A stretch of DNA of 64,000 nucleotides from Clostridiales bacterium (GTDB taxonomy: Bacteria > Bacillota > Clostridia > Oscillospirales > Acutalibacteraceae): positions 186,001 to 250,000 of the forward strand of contig DUNN01000022.1 in NCBI GenBank assembly GCA_012839345.1. Direction: 5' to 3'. Positions 47,615-55,954 of the stretch are shown here, one piece after another (positions within the stretch are counted from its first letter, which is position 1; every line of letters begins with the position of its first letter). The notes below the pieces were generated by a model. It had not been told where the DNA came from. It did no database searches and saw nothing but the letters and a program-made list of their open reading frames with translations. The translations under genes were made by a program, and so were the position numbers.

Positions 47615-47809
47615 ATGGATGTCGATTTTATTTTCAAAATTGCCGCGATTGGAATCATTGTGGCGGTGCTGAATCAGCTGTTGGTTCGTTCCGGGCGTGA
47701 AGATCAGGCAATGATGACCAATTTAGCCGGGCTGATCGTTGTGCTTATGATGATTATCCAGCAAATTGACACGCTTTTTAAAACGATAAAGTCTCTTTTT
47801 GGGTTGTAG
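47615..47809 (+). CDS. spoIIIAC: Stage III sporulation protein AC
   Basis: 64 aa, two membrane segments. DVDFIFKIAAIGIIVAVLNQLLVRSGREDQAMMTNLAGLIVVLMMII is characteristic. I start at the ATG of MDVDF because AAAGGATG lies about nine bases before it; the earlier ATG overlaps the site. Small integral subunit of the feeding-channel complex, paired with SpoIIIAD three bases on. Confidence 0.94.
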   Translation: MDVDFIFKIAAIGIIVAVLNQLLVRSGREDQAMMTNLAGLIVVLMMIIQQIDTLFKTIKSLFGL

Positions 47810-47812
47810 GCC

Positions 47813-48202
47813 ATGAACATCATTGGAATCGCCGGGATCGCAATTATCGCCGCGGTTATGGCAGCAATGATCAAGCGCTATCATCAGGAATACGCCATCC
47901 TGATCAGCATCGCGGCGGGAATCATTATTCTTCTGGAAATCTTTGCAAATGTTTTTCCGGTTATTCAGCAGATTAACACGCTGATTTCAAGTGCCGGCAT
48001 TTCCGCAGAGTACCTTCTGATTCTGCTGAAGGCACTGGGCATTTGCTTTTTGACCCAGTTTGCGGCGGACTCCTGCAGGGATTCGGGAGAAAGCGCGCTT
48101 GCCTCCAAAGTGGAACTTGCCGGAAAACTTGCCATTGTGGTAATGTCGCTGCCGCTGTTTGAAAGCATTGCGAAAACGTTAACCGGACTAGTTGGTACAT
48201 AA
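47813..48202 (+). CDS. spoIIIAD: Stage III sporulation protein AD
   Basis: 129 aa with about four hydrophobic stretches. GIAIIAAVMAAMIKRYHQEYAILISIAAGIIILLEIF and the FLTQFAADSCRDSGESALASKVELAGK region match SpoIIIAD. It lies three bases after spoIIIAC and three before spoIIIAE, so translation is tightly coupled. Confidence 0.95.
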   Translation: MNIIGIAGIAIIAAVMAAMIKRYHQEYAILISIAAGIIILLEIFANVFPVIQQINTLISSAGISAEYLLILLKALGICFLTQFAADSCRDSGESALASKVELAGKLAIVVMSLPLFESIAKTLTGLVGT

Positions 48203-48205
48203 ATT

Positions 48206-49354
48206 ATGAGAGTATTAAAAATATTCTTCAGCTGTTTTATCGTATCTGTTTTTCTGTTTTTCATGCCAGTAACGGCGTTTGCCGCGGATCCCCAATTTAA
48301 CTATTACAGCGAACAGTATCAGGAGAGCGGGGCCGCGGACCTGATGGACAAACTGCCGGATGACACCCGCAGTTCGCTGGAGCAACTGGGCGTAAGCGGG
48401 GCAGACTGGAATGAAATTACATCGCTGTCCCCGCAAAGCCTGTTTCAGCAGGTTTTCTCTATGGTTGGCGGCAATTTGCAGGAACCGGTTCGGGCAGCCA
48501 TTGCCGTAATTGCCATGATGCTGATCTGCGCATTGCTGAACGGAATGAAACTATCCTTTGGGGACAGGCCGGTAAGCAGCGTAATCGGGTTGGTGGGAAC
48601 ACTCTGTGTCTGTACCGTCGTTATCCAGCCGATTGTGTCCTGCATTCACAATGCGGCGAACATTATTCACGCGGCAGCCGATTTTCTGCTTGCCTGCGTT
48701 CCGGTTTTGGTCGGCATTATGATAGCCGCCGGACAGCTGGTATCTGCCAATTCCTACAACCTGCTGATGATGGCGGCGGGAAACGGAATTTCGCTTCTTT
48801 CCTCCAACATACTGGTTCCACTGATGAACATTTTTTTAGCTTTTTCTGTGGTATCCGCTGTTTCACCGGGAATCGGCCTGGGGGGATTGTGTGCCGCCTT
48901 TCATAAGGTGGTGAAGTGGACCATTGGATTTTGTATGACTGTATTTTCTGGACTTCTCACCATTCACAGTGTGGTTGCCGCTTCCGCGGACAGTGCCACG
49001 GCAAAGGCGGCAAAGTTTGTGGTCAGCAATTCCGTCCCGATTGTTGGCAGCGCGCTGGGCGATGCGGTGCAGAGCATTGGGGCTTGTTTGAAAATGCTCA
49101 AATCCGGGGTTGGCGCATTCGGTCTTCTTGCCGGCATTTTTATTTTTCTGCCGCTTCTGATTCAGTGTATTTCGTGGGTAATTATGATGCATATCTGTTC
49201 CGGAATCAGTGATGTCTTTGACCAGAAGGAAATTTCATCGGTCTTAAAGGCGTCGGCCGCGGTTCTGGAAACAATGCTTGCCATTACGTTTTGCTGCATG
49301 GCGCTGCTAATTGTATCTACTGTGGTCATGCTCATTATGGGGGGAACGACATGA
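48206..49354 (+). CDS. spoIIIAE: Stage III sporulation protein AE
   Basis: 382 aa. A signal-like N-terminus (about 5-27, ending AFAADP) and seven or so membrane segments; KVVKWTIGFCMTVFSGLLTIHSVVAASADSATAKAAKFVVSNSVPIVGSALGDAVQ in the centre is the family core. It has no good ribosome site of its own, being three bases after spoIIIAD. Part of the mother-cell membrane platform of the channel. Confidence 0.96.
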   Translation: MRVLKIFFSCFIVSVFLFFMPVTAFAADPQFNYYSEQYQESGAADLMDKLPDDTRSSLEQLGVSGADWNEITSLSPQSLFQQVFSMVGGNLQEPVRAAIAVIAMMLICALLNGMKLSFGDRPVSSVIGLVGTLCVCTVVIQPIVSCIHNAANIIHAAADFLLACVPVLVGIMIAAGQLVSANSYNLLMMAAGNGISLLSSNILVPLMNIFLAFSVVSAVSPGIGLGGLCAAFHKVVKWTIGFCMTVFSGLLTIHSVVAASADSATAKAAKFVVSNSVPIVGSALGDAVQSIGACLKMLKSGVGAFGLLAGIFIFLPLLIQCISWVIMMHICSGISDVFDQKEISSVLKASAAVLETMLAITFCCMALLIVSTVVMLIMGGTT

Positions 49355-49824
49355 ATGCGGTAAAAGCGTGGTCCCTTGCAATTTGCCTGGCGGTGCTTGC
49401 TGCGTCCATGCTGCACAATCTGGTTCCGAACGGCTCCATGGAACGGATGATCCGCTTTTTAATCGGTGCCTTTGTGATCTGCGTCATGATCCAGCCGATT
49501 ACTTCCATTATCCCCGAAATCAGTTTTGATGTTCAGCAGAGTTTTCCAAGCCAGACGGACGACCGGCTGCAGAATACCGTAAACCGTCAGATGACAGATG
49601 CCGCCCAGCAAAGCATACGAAATCTGGTCATATCGGAATTGAGTCAAATGAACATAAAATGTGAAAATGTTTCTGTGTTTATGGATACTCGGGAAGATGG
49701 CAGCATATCAATTAACAAAGTGATTGTAACGCTTGCGAAAGGATACGGGGCTTACCGCGATGCCGCGGCCGAGCATCTGAAAAAAGTAACGGGACTGAAA
49801 ATGGAGGTAGCCGCCAATGGATGA
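49351..49824 (+). CDS. spoIIIAF: Stage III sporulation protein AF
   Basis: 157 aa. Two membrane segments (about 5-22 and 30-52), then a ring-building-like domain: ISELSQMNIKCENVSVFMDTREDGSISINKVIVTL near 100-135. The ATGA overlap with the spoIIIAE stop and GGGGGG upstream fix the start; an in-frame ATG 60 bases earlier lies inside spoIIIAE. Confidence 0.93.
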   Translation: MNAVKAWSLAICLAVLAASMLHNLVPNGSMERMIRFLIGAFVICVMIQPITSIIPEISFDVQQSFPSQTDDRLQNTVNRQMTDAAQQSIRNLVISELSQMNIKCENVSVFMDTREDGSISINKVIVTLAKGYGAYRDAAAEHLKKVTGLKMEVAANG

Positions 49825-50401
49825 AAAAGGCAGGAAAGAAAAAAATACGCTTTTTGATAAGCTGGCGAGCAACGATCAATATCGGACGATCATTGTAGTA
49901 TGCTGTGTTATTGCAATCGCCCTGATTTTTCTCTCCGGATTTTTTAAAAACAATAATAATGCAGAGGCAAAAGCGGCTTCTTCCAAGCCAACGGTTACGG
50001 CCGACGAGTATGCTTCGCAGATGGAAACAAAGCTGACGAGCATTATAACAGGAATACGGGGCGTCGGCTCCGCAAAGGTCATGGTAACCATGGAACGTGA
50101 CATGCAATATGTTTATGCAACGGAAGAGAAAACAAGTAATCAGTCTACCGAAGACAAATCCAACGGCTCCACAGCAAGAAACCAAACCAATGGCAGTTCG
50201 GAAAAGAAATACACGATTATAAAAGATGCGGATGGCTCGCAGAAAGCGCTGTTCGTGACAGAGGTTCAGCCCATTGTAAAGGGTGTGGTCGTGGTGTGCG
50301 ACGGCGGGGATAATCCTGCCGTACAAGGAGATGTCATCAATGCCGTAACAACCGCGCTGGATATTTCTTCCGCGCGCGTGTGCGTGATAAAAGCGAAATA
50401 A
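49817..50401 (+). CDS. spoIIIAG: Stage III sporulation protein AG
   Basis: 194 aa. One membrane segment (about 23-42), then a domain that in the family forms a large ring in the intermembrane space (ETKLTSIITGIRGVGSAKVMVTMERD near 69-95, ALFVTEVQPIVKGVVVVCDGG near 145-165). A Ser/Asn/Thr-rich insertion sits near 103-128. Overlaps spoIIIAF by eight bases. Confidence 0.95.
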   Translation: MDEKGRKEKNTLFDKLASNDQYRTIIVVCCVIAIALIFLSGFFKNNNNAEAKAASSKPTVTADEYASQMETKLTSIITGIRGVGSAKVMVTMERDMQYVYATEEKTSNQSTEDKSNGSTARNQTNGSSEKKYTIIKDADGSQKALFVTEVQPIVKGVVVVCDGGDNPAVQGDVINAVTTALDISSARVCVIKAK

Positions 50402-50426
50402 TTTGAAACAGGGGGAAACTATAACT

Positions 50427-51005
50427 ATGAATATGGGAAAGCGTCAGCTCGTACTTGCGGCCTTGATCGTCGCACTTGGTGCAGCAGTGTATTTAAACTG
50501 GCAATTTTACGGAAATAATACTACGCTTGCAACGGATGTGGCGGCGACTTCTTCATCCACCAGAACGTTAGGGGAAGCGCAGCTTGTGGAAGGGTCGGCG
50601 GTTTCCGGCAATCCGAAATCTGCGTCGTCGTCCGCGTCGTCGGCTGTTCAGACAAGTGCGGATACGTACTTCACCCAGGCCCAGCTTTCTCGCAAGCAGG
50701 TGCGGGACAGTGCCGTTGACATGGTAGAAAAAATTATTAATGACTCCAACACAGGGGAGGCCGCGAAAAAAGAAGCAGTTGACAAGGCCGCCGCGATCGC
50801 GCAGAATTCCATTCAGGAAAACAATATTGAAACCCTGATTAAGGCCAAGGGCTTTTCCGATTGTCTGGTGTTTATTCAGAACGGCGAGTGCAGCGTAGTG
50901 GTGAAATCGAAGGATGCCGACCAAAAATCCGCCATTGTGATTAAAGACATTGTTTCCGGCCAGTCCGGTATCAGCTACGATAAAATTAAAATTAACTTTG
51001 TCTGA
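50427..51005 (+). CDS. spoIIIAH: Stage III sporulation protein AH
   Basis: 192 aa. One N-terminal membrane segment (about 4-22), a Ser/Ala linker (about 35-70), then a SpoIIIAH domain with GEAAKKEAVDKAAAIAQNSIQENNIETLIKAKGFSDCLVFI. In the family this domain binds SpoIIQ from the forespore and bridges the two membranes. GGGGG precedes the ATG; a TTG eight codons earlier is possible but less likely. Last gene of the operon. Confidence 0.94.
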   Translation: MNMGKRQLVLAALIVALGAAVYLNWQFYGNNTTLATDVAATSSSTRTLGEAQLVEGSAVSGNPKSASSSASSAVQTSADTYFTQAQLSRKQVRDSAVDMVEKIINDSNTGEAAKKEAVDKAAAIAQNSIQENNIETLIKAKGFSDCLVFIQNGECSVVVKSKDADQKSAIVIKDIVSGQSGISYDKIKINFV

Positions 51006-51036
51006 TTCCCTTTTGCCTTCCGGGCCCTTGAACCTA

Positions 51037-51065
51037 TTGGAATCTTTTCCGGTCTGTGGTATAAT
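51037..51065 (+). promoter_or_regulatory. Promoter of a small-RNA candidate
   Basis: TTGGAA and perfect TATAAT with a 17-base spacer lie about 30 bases after spoIIIAH. No gene follows within its range, only a hairpin and a terminator. Confidence 0.65.
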
Positions 51066-51071
51066 AAACCC

Positions 51072-51154
51072 GTGGACGTTTGAAAACAGAATCGGGAAAA
51101 CATATTTTAATGTTTTTCAAACTTTAACCCTCCACATTTGCTGGAGGGTTTTTT
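51072..51154 (+). ncRNA. Candidate small RNA of about 80 bases
   Basis: From the promoter a transcript would contain GTTTGAAAAC pairing with GTTTTTCAAAC (51078-51087 and 51112-51122), then a terminator. No start codon with ribosome site fits. It could instead be only the terminator region of spoIIIA plus a cryptic promoter. Confidence 0.45.
51128..51154 (+). terminator. Terminator after spoIIIA / small-RNA candidate
   Basis: CCCTCCA pairs with TGGAGGG, followed by six T. Confidence 0.92.
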
Positions 51155-51324
51155 CATCTTTCTGATTTTTTGTGGGAATATTGGTGAAAAATCAGAATGG
51201 GCAGGCATGTTTATCAGCAATATGAAATTGCTGTGAAATGCCGCGCTGAGCAAACGCGGTTAAAATTTGCCCCGTAAACAGGGACGTGGAAAAAGCAGCG
51301 GGTTCAGCCCGCGTGGAGGGAATC
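51155..51324 (+). other. nusB leader with several hairpins
   Basis: No coding frame fits. CTGATTTTT with AAAAATCAG, CCGCG with CGCGG and GCGGG with CCCGC hairpins lie in order before the nusB ribosome site. I see no convincing promoter; a structured leader is possible. Confidence 0.35.
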
Positions 51325-51744
51325 ATGAAAAGACGCGAAGCGAGGGAACAGGCATTTATCCTGATTTTTGAACGGAGCATCAACCATTACACAACAGATG
51401 AAATTATTGATGCGGCTGAAACGTGCAGCGACATCCGAATTGATGAGTTTGCAGAACGAATTGCGTCCGGCGCAGAAAAGGAAGAAGAGCAGATTGACGC
51501 TCTCATCCAGAAGTCGATTCGGGGCTGGAAAATGAACCGGCTTTCCAAAGTGTCGCTTGCTCTTCTGCGCATGGCAATTTACGAAATACTGTTTGAAGAA
51601 GACATCCCGGTCAGCGTTTCCATCAACGAAGCGATTGACCTGGCAAAGAAATACGGCGGTGCGGATGACGCTCCGTTTGTAAACGGGGTTCTTGGCACGG
51701 TGGCGAAAAATGCCGGGGAAAAATCCGAACCCGCCGTGGAATAA
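51325..51744 (+). CDS. nusB: Transcription antitermination factor NusB
   Basis: 139 aa. All-helical: MKRREAREQAFILIFERS at the N-terminus, then SKVSLALLRMAIYEILFEEDIPVSVSINEAIDLAKKYGGADDAPFVNGVLGTV, the C-terminal core of the family. With NusE it binds boxA in rRNA leaders. GGAGG precedes the ATG; the frame is open 13 codons further. Begins a group running to ispA. Confidence 0.94.
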   Translation: MKRREAREQAFILIFERSINHYTTDEIIDAAETCSDIRIDEFAERIASGAEKEEEQIDALIQKSIRGWKMNRLSKVSLALLRMAIYEILFEEDIPVSVSINEAIDLAKKYGGADDAPFVNGVLGTVAKNAGEKSEPAVE

Positions 51745-51797
51745 CGGCTTTCCCAAGGGGTTTGGCCACCCGGCCGTGGGAAAGGATGACTTAATTC

Positions 51798-52733
51798 ATG
51801 GCTGAAGTACTTGGAATCGACACCAGTAATTATACAACATCTTCCGCCCTTTACCGGGGCGGCGAAGTGAAGCAGCAAAAAATGCTGCTTCCTGTCAAAA
51901 AAGGAGAAGTAGGGCTCCGGCAAAGCGATGCGGTTTTTCACCACGTGCAGCAGCTGCCTCAGGTGCTGGAAACGCTGCTGGAACAGAAACCGTCGCTCTG
52001 TGCGGTGGGTGCTTCCGATCGCCCACGTGACGCAGAAGGCTCTTATATGCCGTGTTTTACCGTGGGAACGGGTACCGCAAGGGCAATCTCCCGCACGCTT
52101 GGCATACCGGTTCACTTCTTTTCCCATCAGGCCGGTCATATTGCCGCGGCGCTCTATTCGGCGGGAAAGCTGAATTTAATGGAGCAAAAATTTCTCGCGT
52201 TTCATGTTTCCGGCGGCACGACCGAAGCGGTTCTGGTTACGCCGGACCGGCAAAAGATTTTTCAGGTTCAGTTGGTTGCACGTTCCCTAGACCTGAAAGG
52301 TGGACAGGCAGTTGACCGTGTGGGGGTTATGCTTGGCCTTGCTTTCCCTGCGGGGCGGGAACTGGAGCAGCTTGCGCTGAAATCCACCGCGAAATTTTCC
52401 ATCCGGCCTTCTATGAAGGGCACGGACTGCTCACTTTCGGGAATTGAGAACCAATGCAGCGCCATGCTGCGTGCTGGAAAGCCGAAAGAAGACATTGCAG
52501 CTTACTGCCTGAAGTCGGTTCAGGCGGCACTGGATGCAATGGCAGACGCATTGCTCAAGCAGTATGGAACGCTTCCGTTGGTTTTTGCGGGAGGGGTCAT
52601 GTCGAACAGCATCATTCGGAATGCACTGACCGAAAAATACGGCGCTTATTTTGCTGCTCCGGAGTTTTCCGCCGACAATGCCGCCGGAATTGCTGTGCTG
52701 ACCGCTCTTGCGGAAAATATTATGATTGCTTGA
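51798..52733 (+). CDS. TsaD/Kae1-like paralogue (peptidase M22 family)
   Basis: 311 aa. ASKHA-fold motifs: LGIDTSNYTTSSALY at 5-19, the metal pair HQAGH (His110, His114), FHVSGGTTEAVLV near 135-147, FAGGVMSNSIIR near 262 and FSADNAAGIAVL near 290. The TsaD metal residues are conserved, but it is shorter and replaces DALARxxG-type blocks, so it is a paralogue rather than the essential t6A synthase. Role unknown. Between nusB and xseA, a placement seen in related Clostridia. Confidence 0.85.
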   Translation: MAEVLGIDTSNYTTSSALYRGGEVKQQKMLLPVKKGEVGLRQSDAVFHHVQQLPQVLETLLEQKPSLCAVGASDRPRDAEGSYMPCFTVGTGTARAISRTLGIPVHFFSHQAGHIAAALYSAGKLNLMEQKFLAFHVSGGTTEAVLVTPDRQKIFQVQLVARSLDLKGGQAVDRVGVMLGLAFPAGRELEQLALKSTAKFSIRPSMKGTDCSLSGIENQCSAMLRAGKPKEDIAAYCLKSVQAALDAMADALLKQYGTLPLVFAGGVMSNSIIRNALTEKYGAYFAAPEFSADNAAGIAVLTALAENIMIA

Positions 52734-52789
52734 ATGGATCAGTCGGCCATCGGCATAGTGATTTACCGGAACAGAAGGAGGCGAATTTC

Positions 52790-54007
52790 TTGCTGCAGGC
52801 TCCTGTCGTACTTAGTGTAACGCAGTTAAATACGTATTTAAAATCTCTGCTTGACGGGGACGAACACCTGAATCATGTTTTTTTGAGCGGGGAAATTTCT
52901 AATTTTACCAATCATTATAAATCAGGACATTTTTATTTTTCGCTGAAAGATGAACGCAGTGTTATTCGGGCGGTAATGTTTGCCCAGAATGCGCGCCGCA
53001 TTCGTTTTCTTCCGCAGGACGGCATGAAGGTTTTGGTTCGCGGGCGGGTAAGCATATACGAAGCGACCGGTCAGTACCAGCTGTATGTGGAAGACATGCA
53101 GCCGGATGGAATCGGGGCACTTAACCTTGCGTTTGAACAGCTGAAGACCAAGCTGGAAAAGGAGGGCCTTTTCTCCGCAGAGCGGAAAAAAGCCCTGCCG
53201 GCGTTCCCAGAACGAATTGGGGTGATTACTTCTCCAACCGGCGCGGCGGTACACGATATTACCACGATTTTGGCGCGGCGTTATCCTTTGGCGCAAGTAA
53301 TTCTGTGTCCCGTGCTGGTTCAGGGCTCCGGCGCGGCACCACAAATTATTAATGCGCTGGAACGGTTTAACCGCCTATCCTGTGCGGATGTGATCATCCT
53401 TGGCCGGGGCGGGGGTTCGCTGGAAGATTTATGGCCTTTCAATGAGGAGTCCGTAGCCCGCGCGGTCGCTGCTTCCAAAATTCCGGTTATTTCGGCAGTT
53501 GGGCACGAAACAGATTTTACCATCTGCGATTTTGTTGCCGATCTTCGTGCTCCCACGCCTTCCGCGGCGGCGGAGCTTGCGGTGCCTGACCGGGAAGAAC
53601 TCCTGGCTATGGTGAGTTACGATGTTTTTCGGTTGTCAAAAAGCATGCATTCCAAGCTGGATGCTCTGCGCCAACAGCTGAACGACGTAACTGCTGCTTC
53701 TGCTTTTCGCAGACCGCAGGAATGGATTGCATTGCAGAAAATCAAAATTGACCGGATGATGACCCGCCTTTCCGCGGCGGTGGAACGGAAGGTCGGCACA
53801 GCCAAGGAAGAGCTTGCTTCTGCCGGCGGCCGTCTAAATGCGTTAAGCCCACTGGCTACCTTGTCCAGAGGATATTCCATTGTTTATAATCGGGACAAGG
53901 CCCCGGTGTCAAGCGTTCAGAAAATTAAAATTGGTGAATCGGTCACAGTGCGGATGAAAGACGGAAAGCTGAACTGCACGGTTAACGGCAGAGAGGAAAC
54001 CGTTTAA
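52790..54007 (+). CDS. xseA: Exodeoxyribonuclease VII large subunit
   Basis: 405 aa from a TTG with AAGGAGG eight bases upstream; the open frame reaches 112 codons further but overlaps the Kae1-like gene and reads as nonsense there. OB-fold N-terminus (LSVTQLNTYLKSLLDGDEHLNHVFLSGEISNF), GVITSPTGAAVHDI near 141, ILGRGGGSLEDLWPFNEE near 203 and a coiled-coil C-terminal half. Single-strand exonuclease with XseB. Confidence 0.95.
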   Translation: MLQAPVVLSVTQLNTYLKSLLDGDEHLNHVFLSGEISNFTNHYKSGHFYFSLKDERSVIRAVMFAQNARRIRFLPQDGMKVLVRGRVSIYEATGQYQLYVEDMQPDGIGALNLAFEQLKTKLEKEGLFSAERKKALPAFPERIGVITSPTGAAVHDITTILARRYPLAQVILCPVLVQGSGAAPQIINALERFNRLSCADVIILGRGGGSLEDLWPFNEESVARAVAASKIPVISAVGHETDFTICDFVADLRAPTPSAAAELAVPDREELLAMVSYDVFRLSKSMHSKLDALRQQLNDVTAASAFRRPQEWIALQKIKIDRMMTRLSAAVERKVGTAKEELASAGGRLNALSPLATLSRGYSIVYNRDKAPVSSVQKIKIGESVTVRMKDGKLNCTVNGREETV

Positions 54008-54047
54008 GGAAACAGAGCTTTCAAACTGCGAAAGGATGGCCATCAGA

Positions 54048-54269
54048 ATGAATCGGAATATGACGTTCGAAACAGCCATGAAACGGCTGGAGGAAATTGT
54101 GAACAGACTGGAAAGCGGGGAAGAATCGCTGGAAACTTCACTGAAATTGTTTGAAGAGGGTTCCTCACTTGCTGCTCATTGCTATGGGAAATTACAAAGT
54201 GCGGAACAGAAAATCAAGCAGATTACGGACTTGGAAGAAACATCTGTGAAGAAAGAACAGGGTGAATAA
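54048..54269 (+). CDS. xseB: Exodeoxyribonuclease VII small subunit
   Basis: 73 aa. FETAMKRLEEIVNRLESGEESLETSLKLFEEGSSLAAHCYGKLQSAEQKI is the family core, two helices. AAAGGATG nine bases before the ATG fixes the start; the earlier ATG overlaps the site. ispA starts at the base after its stop. Confidence 0.95.
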   Translation: MNRNMTFETAMKRLEEIVNRLESGEESLETSLKLFEEGSSLAAHCYGKLQSAEQKIKQITDLEETSVKKEQGE

Positions 54270-55145
54270 ATGGAACCGAACGATTTGGAATTGGTAGAGC
54301 GTGAACTGAAAGCATTGCTGCCGGAGCAGGAACTGCGGCAGGCGGAATTGATTCAGTCCATGCGTTACAGTCTTCTTGCGGGCGGAAAACGGATTCGCCC
54401 GATGCTGGTTCTGGAATTCTGCCGTTTATGCGGCGGAGACACCCGGACGGCGCTTCCGTTTGCGTGTGCCGTGGAAATGGTGCATACGTATTCGCTGATT
54501 CACGACGACTTGCCGTGCATGGATAACGATGATCTTCGCCGTGGGCGCCCGTCCAACCATAAGGTGTACGGGGAAGATATGGCGCTGCTTGCGGGGGACG
54601 CCCTGTTAACCATGGCGTTTGAAACCATGCTTTCCGATCGGGCCATCGCGCTGGCGGGTGCGGAACGTGCCGCAAAGGCCGCCGGGGTATTGGCCAGAGC
54701 CGCCGGAGCCTACGGAATGGTGGGCGGTCAGGTAATTGACCTGAAGAGCGAGGGGAAAACCGTTACACTGGAAACGCTAAAAGTTATGGATGAATGCAAA
54801 ACCGGTGCGCTGATTCGTGCGGCTGCCCAAATGGGCTGCATTGTTGGCGGCGCGGATGCGGGGCAGCTTACAGCCGCCGAGCGTTATGCGAATGCAATCG
54901 GTCTGGCGTTTCAAATCGTAGACGATATCCTGGATGTCACCAGCGATACGCAGACGTTGGGAAAGCCGGTTGGCAGTGATACTGAAAACAGCAAGAGTAC
55001 CTATGTTTCTCTTCTTGGTCTGGAAAACGCACGGGTAAAGGTGGAGGAACTGACGGAAACGGCGGTGTCAGCCCTGTCCTGCTTTGGCCCAAAGGCTGAA
55101 TCCCTTGTGAATCTTGCAAAACAGCTTGCCTCCAGAGAAAAATAA
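54270..55145 (+). CDS. ispA: Farnesyl (polyprenyl) diphosphate synthase
   Basis: 291 aa. First Asp-rich motif DDLPCMDNDDLRRGRPSNHK near 77-96 and second DDILDVTSDTQTLGKPVGSD near 220-239, plus GGKRIRPML near 37. The residues before the first motif (HTYSLIH) suit a farnesyl-length product. It starts at the base after the xseB stop, so translation is coupled. The usual downstream dxs is not here. Confidence 0.94.
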   Translation: MEPNDLELVERELKALLPEQELRQAELIQSMRYSLLAGGKRIRPMLVLEFCRLCGGDTRTALPFACAVEMVHTYSLIHDDLPCMDNDDLRRGRPSNHKVYGEDMALLAGDALLTMAFETMLSDRAIALAGAERAAKAAGVLARAAGAYGMVGGQVIDLKSEGKTVTLETLKVMDECKTGALIRAAAQMGCIVGGADAGQLTAAERYANAIGLAFQIVDDILDVTSDTQTLGKPVGSDTENSKSTYVSLLGLENARVKVEELTETAVSALSCFGPKAESLVNLAKQLASREK

Positions 55146-55192
55146 GGAGGATTTTCCAATATCTTTAAAACGTTGGTTTTTCCGTTCATTTC

Positions 55193-55221
55193 TTGACAAA
55201 TTTGTTTCCTTATGATATTAT
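55193..55221 (+). promoter_or_regulatory. Promoter for rplU-prp-rpmA
   Basis: TTGACA and TATTAT with a 17-base spacer. Confidence 0.75.
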
Positions 55222-55304
55222 TGATAAGCCGCTTATTACGGGCTTTCAAGCGGGTAACCCGCCCGATAGTAGCGAGATTAAAGAAAAGGCAGGACCTTTT
55301 AACC
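55222..55304 (+). promoter_or_regulatory. rplU leader
   Basis: About 80 bases with CGGGTAACCCG-type pairing (GCGGGT and ACCCGC, 55251-55263). Several Firmicutes have a structured L21 leader; I cannot confirm a match by eye. Confidence 0.4.
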
Positions 55305-55613
55305 ATGTTTGCAGTGATTGAAACAGGCGGCAAGCAGTATAAGGTACAGAATGACGATGTCATTTTTATCGAAAAGCTTGCAGCGGAAGAAAATTCCGAA
55401 GTCAATTTTAAAGTGGTGGCAGTCTGCGGCGACGACGGACTGAAAGTTGGCACTCCTTATGTGGAGGGTGCTACCGTCACAGGTAAAGTTCTGAAGAACG
55501 GAAAAGCAAAGAAAATTACAGTCTTCACTTACAAACCTAAAAAGAATGAAAAGCGCAAGATGGGTCACAGACAGCCCTACACCAAGGTTCAGATTACCGC
55601 GGTGAAAGCGTAA
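55305..55613 (+). CDS. rplU: 50S ribosomal protein L21
   Basis: 102 aa, starting [14 protein letters not shown] as in the family, with [46 protein letters not shown] at the C-terminal half. Binds 23S rRNA near the exit side. Only a weak AGGA site lies upstream; the frame is open 31 codons earlier but that part is leader. Confidence 0.97.
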   Translation: MFAVIETGGKQYKVQNDDVIFIEKLAAEENSEVNFKVVAVCGDDGLKVGTPYVEGATVTGKVLKNGKAKKITVFTYKPKKNEKRKMGHRQPYTKVQITAVKA

Positions 55614-55636
55614 TTCGTGCGAACAAGTAATTCGCT

Positions 55637-55951
55637 ATGATTCGTGCGGAGTTTTTTATTCAGGCTGACGGCGAACTTTCCGGGTTTTGTGTGACCGGTC
55701 ATAATGGCGAAGCAGGGCAGGATATCCTATGCGCGGCGGTTTCCTCTGCAGCGTATCTGGTTGCCAATACTGTAACGGAAGTGATACGGGCAGATGCCGA
55801 AGTAGCCGTGGAGGACGGGTACATGCTGGTACGTGTAGCGTCCGGGCAGCTTAAAAACTGCCGCAGCATTTTGGAAGGATTTAAGCTTCATTTACAGGGG
55901 CTTGAAGAGCAGTATCCCCAAAATATTATTGTAAGTTATACGGAGGTGTAA
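55637..55951 (+). CDS. prp: Ribosomal-processing cysteine protease Prp
   Basis: 104 aa. The catalytic pair sits in GHNGEAGQDILCAAVSSAAY (His about 21, Cys about 32). Prp removes the N-terminal extension of L27, which is encoded three bases downstream and carries such an extension. There is no recognisable ribosome site before its ATG, unlike rpmA, so I infer low expression relative to the ribosomal proteins. Confidence 0.94.
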   Translation: MIRAEFFIQADGELSGFCVTGHNGEAGQDILCAAVSSAAYLVANTVTEVIRADAEVAVEDGYMLVRVASGQLKNCRSILEGFKLHLQGLEEQYPQNIIVSYTEV

Positions 55952-55954
55952 AGA

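Noticed and set aside
52454-52789. Extended N-terminus for xseA
   Set aside because: The extra codons overlap the Kae1-like gene in another frame and do not resemble XseA; a strong ribosome site supports the TTG at 52790.
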